A stretch of DNA of 64,000 nt from Calditrichaceae bacterium. Its GTDB lineage: Bacteria; Calditrichota; Calditrichia; RBG-13-44-9; J075. Shown here piece by piece: positions 40,511-47,184 of the stretch. Every line of letters begins with the position of its first letter. Within the stretch, counting starts at the first letter, position 1. The notes beneath the pieces are model-generated. The model was not told where the DNA came from, did no database searches, and was given only the letters and a program-made list of their open reading frames with translations. Where the stretch lies: assembly GCA_013360445.1 (NCBI GenBank), contig JABWBP010000009.1, forward strand, positions 1 through 64,000. Reading direction: 5' to 3'. A program made the translations under genes and the position numbers.

Positions 40511-42037
40511 CTAAGCCTTCCCGTTATATTTTATTCGCGCAAACGCTACGATCCCGAGCAGAATAACAAGGGTAAGCAATCCTGATTTCGCCATTGGCGC
40601 CAACGGAGATTCCTTGTGCATCGGCTCGAGGTATAGATAATACCAGGAAGTCAATCCGCGCTTGTTCCCTCGCTCCCGGTTGAAGCCGTCCCATACGGTG
40701 AAGGCGATGGGCGTAAAATTGCCCTCTTCGAACGAAAGCCCGCCTTCCTTCACCCGGCTGCGCTTGAAAATGGCGCTCCATTCCCCTTCTTCATATTGGG
40801 AGACCAGCGACAACCCGCCGTTTCCCGCCGGCTCGATGTTCTTGCTGCCCCGCCCAACGAAAAATTCTGCGGTATCTTTCGCCAGGTCCGCGAACCAGAT
40901 GTCCATGGCATTTTTGCCGTCGCCGAACATGAAATAGGGCTTTTCCACCCCTTCCGGCGTTTTGGAAGGCAGCAGCACCGCCGCGGCGTCGGAAAACTCC
41001 TCCCCGCCCTGCGCGACCGGCGCCTGCGGATCGAACGGCGCTACCGGCAGCAGGGGGCTGTTCCGGCCCAGGGTATCCGCAGTCATGGTATGCCAGGTGA
41101 GCATAATGGCGATTTCAGCGGCGTTATAAACCGCCCGCACTTCCATGGCGTTCACCCCGGGATAGAATTCCCGCCCCGGCTCGATCACCTGCCCGGCTAC
41201 CGGGAACAGCGCGGGCGGGGCGTCGTCGAACAGCGCCCGGCCGCGGCCGAGGTCGATGGCCTCCGTAATTCCTTTGGCCGTCGCCATGGTCGCATAGTTG
41301 GGGCGTTCGCTCTGTCCCAGGGAATAGACGTAATCTACCAACGCCCACTGGTCTTCCGGGGGCTGGATGTTGTAAGAGGGCATCGGGGAGCCGTCTAACC
41401 CGGTGGTGAAGGTGCGGAAAATATCCGCCCGGGTGGGGCCGCCGCGGAAGGTCCAGCGTTTGCTCAAATCCGCCGCCCGGATGGGCTGGTTCCACTGGTC
41501 TTTCAGGGTGGGGGCGGATTTGCCGTCGCCCCGCCCTGAGTTGCCGTGGCAATCTAAGCATTTGTTCTCTTCGTAGATGATCCGGCCTCTTTCCGCGGAG
41601 GCTTCGCTGTAGGCGGGCGGTTTGGGAAGCGCCACCGGCTGCACGTCGCCGTACTCCCCAAAATCCGGGTAAAACGATTTGAGGTAGTAGGCCAGGTCGG
41701 AAAGCTGCCGGTCGGAAAATTCCGGCCAGGGCGGCATTCCGGTGTAGGGCATCCCGTTTTTGATGCTTCTTTTCAGGTCTTCGTGGGTGGGCAATTCCCC
41801 GCTGGCGGTGGTGCGGAATTTGAAGATGCCGCTGGTGAAATTTCGCGGCTGGGGGCGGAAAAAAGGCGTGGCGACGCTGTGGGCGTCTCCCTGCTCGCCG
41901 TGGCACTGGGCGCACTTTTGATCATAGATTTTCTTTCCCGCCTCGCGCTGCGCTTCCGTGCCCAGGATTTTCTCCTGCGCCGGGAGCATGATTGGCATCA
42001 CCATTAACCCTAAATACAATATGATGAAGCGTCGCAT
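40511..42037 (-). CDS. Di-heme cytochrome c with ethylbenzene-dehydrogenase-type heme-binding domain
   Basis: A 508-residue exported protein. After the signal peptide come two cytochrome c domains, CAQCH (Cys42, Cys45, His46) and CLDCH (Cys160, Cys163, His164). The third part (about residues 270-470) resembles the heme b subunit of ethylbenzene/dimethylsulfide dehydrogenases, with MFGDGKNAMDIWFADL. A C-terminal membrane helix (LLTLVILLGIVAFARI) anchors it. It could bind three hemes and pass electrons along the periplasmic face. It follows the membrane cytochrome gene by 79 bp. Confidence 0.88.
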   Translation of the reverse strand: MRRFIILYLGLMVMPIMLPAQEKILGTEAQREAGKKIYDQKCAQCHGEQGDAHSVATPFFRPQPRNFTSGIFKFRTTASGELPTHEDLKRSIKNGMPYTGMPPWPEFSDRQLSDLAYYLKSFYPDFGEYGDVQPVALPKPPAYSEASAERGRIIYEENKCLDCHGNSGRGDGKSAPTLKDQWNQPIRAADLSKRWTFRGGPTRADIFRTFTTGLDGSPMPSYNIQPPEDQWALVDYVYSLGQSERPNYATMATAKGITEAIDLGRGRALFDDAPPALFPVAGQVIEPGREFYPGVNAMEVRAVYNAAEIAIMLTWHTMTADTLGRNSPLLPVAPFDPQAPVAQGGEEFSDAAAVLLPSKTPEGVEKPYFMFGDGKNAMDIWFADLAKDTAEFFVGRGSKNIEPAGNGGLSLVSQYEEGEWSAIFKRSRVKEGGLSFEEGNFTPIAFTVWDGFNRERGNKRGLTSWYYLYLEPMHKESPLAPMAKSGLLTLVILLGIVAFARIKYNGKA

Positions 42038-42070
42038 TTATTTCAATCCTTTCGATGGATGATAAACGGT

Positions 42071-42095
42071 AGAGACGTTGCACTGCAACGTCTCT
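42071..42095. promoter_or_regulatory. Perfect 12-bp-stem hairpin between cytochrome genes
   Basis: AGAGACGTTGCA-C-TGCAACGTCTCT is a perfect inverted repeat in the middle of the operon. It may act as an mRNA processing or stability hairpin, or be a dispersed palindrome. There is no T run on either side. Confidence 0.7.
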
Positions 42096-42116
42096 ATAAC
42101 GGTTGCCCCGCCCCTG

Positions 42117-42929
42117 CTAATGCACCTCTTCCTTCTCGCGCGGTTTGTGGCCGGTATATTCGTACATGAACAGGATCACGTCCCAGATTTCTTCTTCGCT
42201 GAGGAAATGTTCCCAGGCCGGCATGGCCGAAGCCCAGGGGGTGGATTCTTCCGGCAAACCCGGCGCCCCTTTAGCGATGCGCCAGAAAAGATAGGTCTCC
42301 TGCAGCATGGCAATCGTCGTGGGATCTTGAAAATTCGCCGGAAGGGGATCGAAAGCGTGCGCAAAAAGGCCTTTCCCCTCCATGTTGTCGCCGTGGCAGA
42401 AAACGCAGTTTTGGAAATAGACTTTACGGCCGTTCGCCAGGTGCGCCCGGAACGCTTCCGGGTCTTCGGCCTGCAATTCCCGGTAGGGATTCACCCCGTT
42501 GACCAGATCGATCTTTTTCCCCTTGAAAGTGATCTCCGTGGGCGGGGGCGGGTGAACGGTTCTGCCGGCCGCCGGGGGCTGCGGCGCTTTAGCGGCGTCG
42601 AGATAGACGTTAAAAGCGGCCAGCAGGGGCAGGGCGATTACCGTGAGCGCCAGCGGAAGGGTATATTTTTTATCGGTCAGGAACCGGATGGCCGCGCGTT
42701 TGACAAAATTCATATCATCCGTTCGCACCGTCAGGTAGGCCAGCAGCGCCAGGGTAACAATGCCCATGAACATTCCGATGATCGAGGAGGGCAGCGGCGG
42801 CTCGATCCCGTAACTGATGGCCAGGTAGGCCGCAATCCACCAGACTGCCAGCCAGCCCAATATATTCAAGCGGGTGAACCGCAGCGCAATCATCACCAGC
42901 ACAATCGGCGCCAATACCAGGTAGTTCAT
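42117..42929 (-). CDS. Membrane-bound mono-heme cytochrome c
   Basis: A 270-residue protein. The N-terminal part has about four membrane helices (residues 5-17, 23-42, 50-68, 90-110). A proline-rich linker and a periplasmic cytochrome c domain follow, with CVFCH (Cys175, Cys178, His179) and an axial Met candidate in WASAMPAWEHFL. Its start overlaps the stop of the upstream di-heme gene by 4 nt. In this order it would carry electrons from the bd-like membrane subunit towards the other cytochromes. Confidence 0.88.
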   Translation of the reverse strand: MNYLVLAPIVLVMIALRFTRLNILGWLAVWWIAAYLAISYGIEPPLPSSIIGMFMGIVTLALLAYLTVRTDDMNFVKRAAIRFLTDKKYTLPLALTVIALPLLAAFNVYLDAAKAPQPPAAGRTVHPPPPTEITFKGKKIDLVNGVNPYRELQAEDPEAFRAHLANGRKVYFQNCVFCHGDNMEGKGLFAHAFDPLPANFQDPTTIAMLQETYLFWRIAKGAPGLPEESTPWASAMPAWEHFLSEEEIWDVILFMYEYTGHKPREKEEVH

Positions 42930-43747
42930 TTGTTCCCCTTCAATGAGACCAGGTAATCAACCAGGATATTTAAGTCTTTTGACGAAACTTTCTCATAAAA
43001 ACCGCCGCCTTTCAGGGTTGCAGCCATCACGCCTGCCGGATACCCCGCGGTAATTTTGGCGTCCGGGTCTAAGATCGATTCATACATTTCCGCTTTGGAG
43101 AGCCGTTTCCCCACGTCGTAGAGGCTGGGGCCGACCATTTTGGCGGGGCTGTCCACGCTGTGGCAGGCCATGCAGCCATATTTGGCGAAGATTCCCGGGC
43201 CGTCCAGGTTTTCCGAAACCGCCGCTCCGGCGGCCGCGGCGGCTGCAGGCGCACCCTGCGAAGGCGGCGCTGCGCCGCTGAACTTGTGGGAGGTTTGCAT
43301 GGTGACCGTGGGCGTTCCCCCTAAGCTTTGCAAATAGGCGATCACGCAGAGAATTTCGTCATCGTTCAGGCTGATGGGCGGCTTGTGAATGACCGGCATT
43401 CCGGGCAGGAATCCTTCTACAATGAACGCATTGGGATCGTAGATGGATTCGGCCAGGTACTCTACGTCGCTAACACCCGGTTTGTGGGTCCCCGCCACCG
43501 CACCGATGTTCCCGAGATCCGGGAATCGCAGCGAGCCGGATTGCCCCATGGTATGGCAGCTCAGGCAGGTTCCCTTCCCGCTGACAATCTCCTTTCCGAT
43601 CTCTACCATCTCCGCGGTATTCAAATCCGGGCGGATTTCCAGGGTTTTGGGCGGGTAGGTCTCCTTTTGGGGCACTTGCTGCCCCACGTACCAATAGAAC
43701 AGGGTTACGATAACCGTGAATCCGAAAATCGCCAGGGCGTTTTTCAT
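42926..43747 (-). CDS. Membrane-anchored di-heme cytochrome c
   Basis: A 273-residue protein with one N-terminal helix (ALAIFGFTVIVTLFYWYVG) and two cytochrome c domains, CLSCH (Cys61, Cys64, His65) and CMACH (Cys192, Cys195, His196). They are joined by an Ala-rich linker. Axial Met candidates lie in LPGMPVIHKP and in YPAGVMAATLKG. The start ATG overlaps the stop of the bd-like gene by 4 nt (ATGA) and GGAGGG precedes it. In-frame codons farther upstream are inside the bd-like gene. Confidence 0.9.
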   Translation of the reverse strand: MKNALAIFGFTVIVTLFYWYVGQQVPQKETYPPKTLEIRPDLNTAEMVEIGKEIVSGKGTCLSCHTMGQSGSLRFPDLGNIGAVAGTHKPGVSDVEYLAESIYDPNAFIVEGFLPGMPVIHKPPISLNDDEILCVIAYLQSLGGTPTVTMQTSHKFSGAAPPSQGAPAAAAAAGAAVSENLDGPGIFAKYGCMACHSVDSPAKMVGPSLYDVGKRLSKAEMYESILDPDAKITAGYPAGVMAATLKGGGFYEKVSSKDLNILVDYLVSLKGNK

Positions 43748-45597
43748 GATTGTCCCTCCTCGGCCAGATCTAACCCTCCTTTGGAAGGAGCGGTTTTCCC
43801 CGTACCTGCCTCCCAATCTTTTTTGCCGGACAGGCCGGAGAGCCAGAAGACGATGGCGATAAAGGTAAAAAAGATCAACACCGTCACCGAGACCACCCCG
43901 GAGGCGAATCCCAACGTGGGGGTGAAAGCGTCCGGGGAGGTATCCTGCATCACCCCGTACACGTGCCAGTGCTGGCGCAGGCCGGCGCGCACGTAGCCCA
44001 TCAAGCCCATCAGCCAGGTGAAGGTGACCGCCAAAAAGAAGAGCGCGTATTGGGCGCGGGCGGGAATTTTCCCCCAGCGGATCGGCCCGATGCTTTTCGC
44101 ATTCTTAAACATGAAGATGTCGATTACCGTTACGCTGATCATGGCGAAGAGCACCGAGAGCACCTGCGGCACCGAGAGGCCGATGCGCACTTTCGCTTCC
44201 ACGAAATATCCGTAAACCCCCAGGAACACCACAAAGCTCACCACCACGGCAAAAATGAGGAATTGGACGGTGTTGCCCAACTTTGCCCAGGAGACCGTGG
44301 CTTCGCGGTTGCCGCGCCGGTAGAGCAGAAAACTGATGTAGGTGGTGAGAATGAGGATGTTCACGGCGGTGTTCTTGGCGGACATCACCCCTAACACCCC
44401 CAACATGGGATGGTGGGAGCCGCCCATGCGCCGGGCTTCCTCCACCGTGGCGACTAAGGAGTGCGGGGTGGCCCAAACGATAAAACAGACCGTAATCGAA
44501 GCCAGAAGATATTTGATAAACTTGCGAAACCGCTGCGCCCCTTCGATGCGCTCCATGCTCACCCAGAGGTAGTAATTGGCCGCCAGGAACAAATTGCCGA
44601 TCAGCACCGCCTGGATGATGAACAGCCAGGAGAAGGTTCCCCCCATCAACACGATGCCGAGGCTCTGGGAATAGGCGTAAATCTCTTTGCCTAACCAGTA
44701 TCCCGCAAAGGGCAGGGGCAGCAGCGCGGCAATGGCGATGAAGTTGCCCACGTAGCCCATCCAGTCGTAATGCGCTTTCTCCTCCTCGCTGCGGGCGCCC
44801 AGGAATTTGTACGCCCCGTAGGCCGCGGCAATGGAGCCGCCGAAGGCCACGTTGGCGATCAAGCGGTGGATGTTGATAGGCATCCAGGTAAAGTTGGTGA
44901 TGGCGCCCCACACGCTCAGCAGCCCCCCGCTCTCGTTGATGCCCGCGGGCGTGTTCATAAAGGTCAGCCAGGCGTTGGCGATGAACATAATGGTGGTTCC
45001 CACCAGGTTCAGCGCCACCCCCAGGGCGATGTGCACTTTGGGAGAGAATTTGCCCCATCCGTAATAATAGGCGTACAGAAAACCCGCCTCGGCGAAGAAC
45101 AGCAGCACGTACGGCAGGAAGGTGGGGCTGAAAATGGCGATCAGGTAGGTAGTCAGTTTGGGATAATAGATGATCAGCATGAAGGTGAGCAGCGCGCCCA
45201 GGCTAGCGGTGAAGGAGAAAGAGGTGGAGAGCAGCTTGGTAAATTCGTAGGCCAGGTGGTCGTAGCGCTTGTCTTTGGTGTAATAGCCGATCAGCTCGAT
45301 GATCAGCGCGAACATGGGAACCGCCAACACGAACGCGGCGAACATCAGGTGCAGCTCCGCGATCACCCACACCGCCACCCGGCTTCCCACGAAAGGGAAT
45401 TTGCGGTACTCTACGGTATGGCTGTTTTCCGGGGTGATCTGCGGCCCTGCTTGCTGCGCCGCCTCGCCGGCGACGCTCTGCGCCCGGGCGAGTTCCCGCT
45501 GCAATTGCCAGCTTTCCGCAACGTTTTTGATGGAGACCGCCAGGGATACCACAACGATCAGCGATATAATATAGAAGGGGATTTTGCGTTTGCTCAT
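43744..45597 (-). CDS. Cytochrome bd-like subunit I (CydA-related) membrane protein
   Basis: A 617-residue membrane protein with about fourteen helices, related to subunit I of cytochrome bd quinol oxidase. Candidate heme ligands are His83 (AELHLMFAAFVLAVP, matching CydA His19) and His244 (MPINIHRLIANVAF, matching CydA His186). No CydB gene is near. Instead three c-type cytochromes follow in overlapping frames. Such orphan bd-like subunits next to cytochrome c genes occur in several anaerobic and nitrite-oxidising lineages. Whether it reduces oxygen or only moves electrons between quinol and cytochrome c cannot be told from sequence alone. Confidence 0.85.
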   Translation of the reverse strand: MSKRKIPFYIISLIVVVSLAVSIKNVAESWQLQRELARAQSVAGEAAQQAGPQITPENSHTVEYRKFPFVGSRVAVWVIAELHLMFAAFVLAVPMFALIIELIGYYTKDKRYDHLAYEFTKLLSTSFSFTASLGALLTFMLIIYYPKLTTYLIAIFSPTFLPYVLLFFAEAGFLYAYYYGWGKFSPKVHIALGVALNLVGTTIMFIANAWLTFMNTPAGINESGGLLSVWGAITNFTWMPINIHRLIANVAFGGSIAAAYGAYKFLGARSEEEKAHYDWMGYVGNFIAIAALLPLPFAGYWLGKEIYAYSQSLGIVLMGGTFSWLFIIQAVLIGNLFLAANYYLWVSMERIEGAQRFRKFIKYLLASITVCFIVWATPHSLVATVEEARRMGGSHHPMLGVLGVMSAKNTAVNILILTTYISFLLYRRGNREATVSWAKLGNTVQFLIFAVVVSFVVFLGVYGYFVEAKVRIGLSVPQVLSVLFAMISVTVIDIFMFKNAKSIGPIRWGKIPARAQYALFFLAVTFTWLMGLMGYVRAGLRQHWHVYGVMQDTSPDAFTPTLGFASGVVSVTVLIFFTFIAIVFWLSGLSGKKDWEAGTGKTAPSKGGLDLAEEGQS

Positions 45598-45970
45598 GGG
45601 TATAGTTTCCCTCTCAGGCTATGCGAGTGGCAGACAGTATGGAGCAATGGAATTTTTGAGAAATTCTCAGGCTTCGCCTCAATCCATCGAGGCAATAGAC
45701 GGGAATTTGGGCGAAGGCTTCCCGGAACGGGAAGGAATTATGGGTCTAAATTTATGATGAAATTAAAACGAGTTGATAATCATGCTCGCGTCTGATGATG
45801 TAAAGAACCAGTAGCCGAAAACCGGGAATCAACATTCCGGCGCCAAAGTTCAGGAAGGAATTTGGAGCCTGCTTGCCGGTTTTGGGAACTTTCCCTCTCC
45901 ATCCGAAACCGCTGTTATGTTCAAACACTCAAAAAGGTAATGGTCTTAACTCAGACTATTTCATGATTGG
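45598..45970 (-). promoter_or_regulatory. Long 5' leader of the bd-like operon
   Basis: If the promoter at 45978-46006 is used, the mRNA has a leader of about 370 nt before the bd-like start. It contains a CTTCCCG-GAA-CGGGAAG hairpin (45718-45734), another possible stem near 45658-45672 (AGAAATTCTC) and no convincing gene. I recognise no known riboswitch. Confidence 0.45.
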
Positions 45971-45977
45971 CGGGAAC

Positions 45978-46006
45978 ATTATAACACTTTAAATCGAATT
46001 TGTCAA
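45978..46006 (-). promoter_or_regulatory. Consensus sigma70 promoter of the bd-like/PCP_red train
   Basis: On the minus strand TTGACA (46006-46001) and TATAAT (45983-45978) match consensus at all twelve positions with 17-bp spacing. It points at the bd-like gene about 380 bp away and is the only strong promoter seen upstream of the 13-kb train. Confidence 0.9.
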
Positions 46007-46016
46007 ATTTAAATTT

Positions 46017-46053
46017 GAAAGACCTCAGGTTTTGGAAACCTTTGAGGTCTTTC
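46017..46053. repeat. GAAAGACCTCA hairpin
   Basis: GAAAGACCTCA-GGTTT and AAACC-TTTGAGGTCTTTC form a 16-bp stem with a small bulge. It sits directly upstream of the -35 box of the bd-like promoter, in a divergent gap, and could affect it or be a dispersed palindrome. The rest of 46054-46226 shows no feature apart from the downstream ribosome site. Confidence 0.7.
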
Positions 46054-46226
46054 ATCTTTCGAGCCAAATTTCCTCTTTTTTATATTTATTTTTTTGGTTA
46101 TACTGCTCACGCCATACGCAACCGGCAACAAAGCGCATTAAAAAAAGTTTCCACCTTGTCTTTCGCCTTTAGGCATTCATCTTCTTGATTCGTTGAACAT
46201 TCACATATATGACAGGAGGAACTGGT

Positions 46227-46697
46227 ATGCTGCGGTATATCGTTTTGCCAATCATTGCCGGAATCATCGGCACCACGGGTATCACGGCTTTTTTATGGAT
46301 CGTCGATCGCTACGGCCTGGCCAACGCCGATATGGTGCGCGCCGTGGGCAGTTTGTTCACCAAAAAGTATGAGAACGCCCTCAAGGTGGGGGTAGTGGTG
46401 CATTTTACCGCCGGGATCATCATCTCCGCAGTGTATCTCCACTTTCTCAGCATCCTGAATCCGCCGGGATATTTTTCCCTGTTCTTCCTGGGCGGGGTGA
46501 TGGGTTTCGTGCACGGATTCGTGTTCAGTTTCATCATGGTGATCATGGCCGAGCAGCACCCGGTGGAAAAGTTCCAGGAAGCGGATTTCCAGGTCGCCCT
46601 GGTGCACGTGTTAGGCCACGTGGTGTACGGGGCCTTGATCGGGCTGACCTTCGGGGCGTTCCGGCTGATGGGGGTGGATTTGACCCCGGCGATTTGA
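46227..46697 (+). CDS. Membrane protein of unknown function, 156 residues
   Basis: I do not recognise the family. Four membrane helices are visible: YIVLPIIAGIIGTTGITAFLWI, VGVVVHFTAGIIISAVYLHFL, LGGVMGFVHGFVFSFIMVIMA and VLGHVVYGALIGLTFGAF. Several His sit within or next to helices (VVHF, FVHGF, ALVHVLGHVVYG), which could bind heme or metal. AGGAGG lies seven bases before ATG 46227. It is divergent from the bd-like operon and may share its regulation. Confidence 0.75.
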   Translation: MLRYIVLPIIAGIIGTTGITAFLWIVDRYGLANADMVRAVGSLFTKKYENALKVGVVVHFTAGIIISAVYLHFLSILNPPGYFSLFFLGGVMGFVHGFVFSFIMVIMAEQHPVEKFQEADFQVALVHVLGHVVYGALIGLTFGAFRLMGVDLTPAI

Positions 46698-46707
46698 ATT
46701 CTATTGG

Positions 46708-46750
46708 AACGGGGAACCGGCGACCTCACCGCTTCCCCGTTTCTCTTCTT
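46708..46750 (+). terminator. Terminator-like hairpin
   Basis: AACGGGGAA (46708-46716) pairs with TTCCCCGTT (46733-46741) and is followed by T/C-rich TCTCTTCTT. It starts 11 bp past the stop of the membrane-protein gene. The loop is 16 nt and the tail is not a pure T run. Confidence 0.55.
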
Positions 46751-46951
46751 CTCCGTTTCTTTCCCTGCCCTGCTGTTACACCGATGGCACCACATCTTCC
46801 CGTAAAAATATCCCGGCGCATCATATTTCATCCCTTGAAATCTCCCGCCCTCAACTTGTGCCGCTTCCCACATAAAATCCCGCGAAAGCGGTTTACTTTC
46901 TCAACTCTTTTTGCAAGAAGAAAAATTTATTATATTGAGCACTTTCTATAA

Positions 46952-46986
46952 CCTCCTGGTATCCCGGAAGGCCGGGATCCTGGAGG
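46952..46986. promoter_or_regulatory. Strong hairpin upstream of alaS
   Basis: CCTCC-TGGT-ATCCCGG-AAGG-CCGGGAT-CCT-GGAGG forms a stem of two perfect segments 200 bp upstream of alaS. It may be a regulatory leader or the end of the previous transcript. The gap 46751-46951 otherwise shows only C/T-rich words. Confidence 0.55.
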
Positions 46987-47003
46987 GTAAATAAATATTA
47001 ACG

Positions 47004-47161
47004 GTAACCATTCAGGTCTTTTTTTGACCGGATAAACAGGATGAACAGGATTTTGAGTATCTCCAAACTGGAAAATTCACAAAAAGATAAGCAATTCACA
47101 GGGTAAAATCATCCTGTGAATCCTGTACATCTTGTCAAAAAAATAAAGGCTGAATAGTAAC
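47004..47161. mobile_element. 158-bp palindromic element, sibling of the hicA insertion
   Basis: Tips GTAACCATTCAG and CTGAATAGTAAC match those of the 31999-32142 element (right tips identical over 12 nt, left 11 of 12). Flanking octamers TATTAACG (46996-47003) and GATTAACG (47162-47169) agree at seven of eight positions, as expected of an old target duplication. The interior words differ: GGATAAACAGGATGAACAGG on the left and ATCCTGTGAATCCTGTACAT on the right. It ends 23 bp before alaS and so lies in its leader or promoter. A weak TTGTCA-17-TAGTAA promoter-like pair spans its right end. Confidence 0.75.
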
Positions 47162-47184
47162 GATTAACGATAGAGCGAGGAAGA

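Noticed and set aside
43744-45597. Canonical cytochrome bd oxidase (cydAB)
   Set aside because: No cydB follows, c-type cytochromes are coupled instead, and only two of the CydA heme ligands can be matched by eye.
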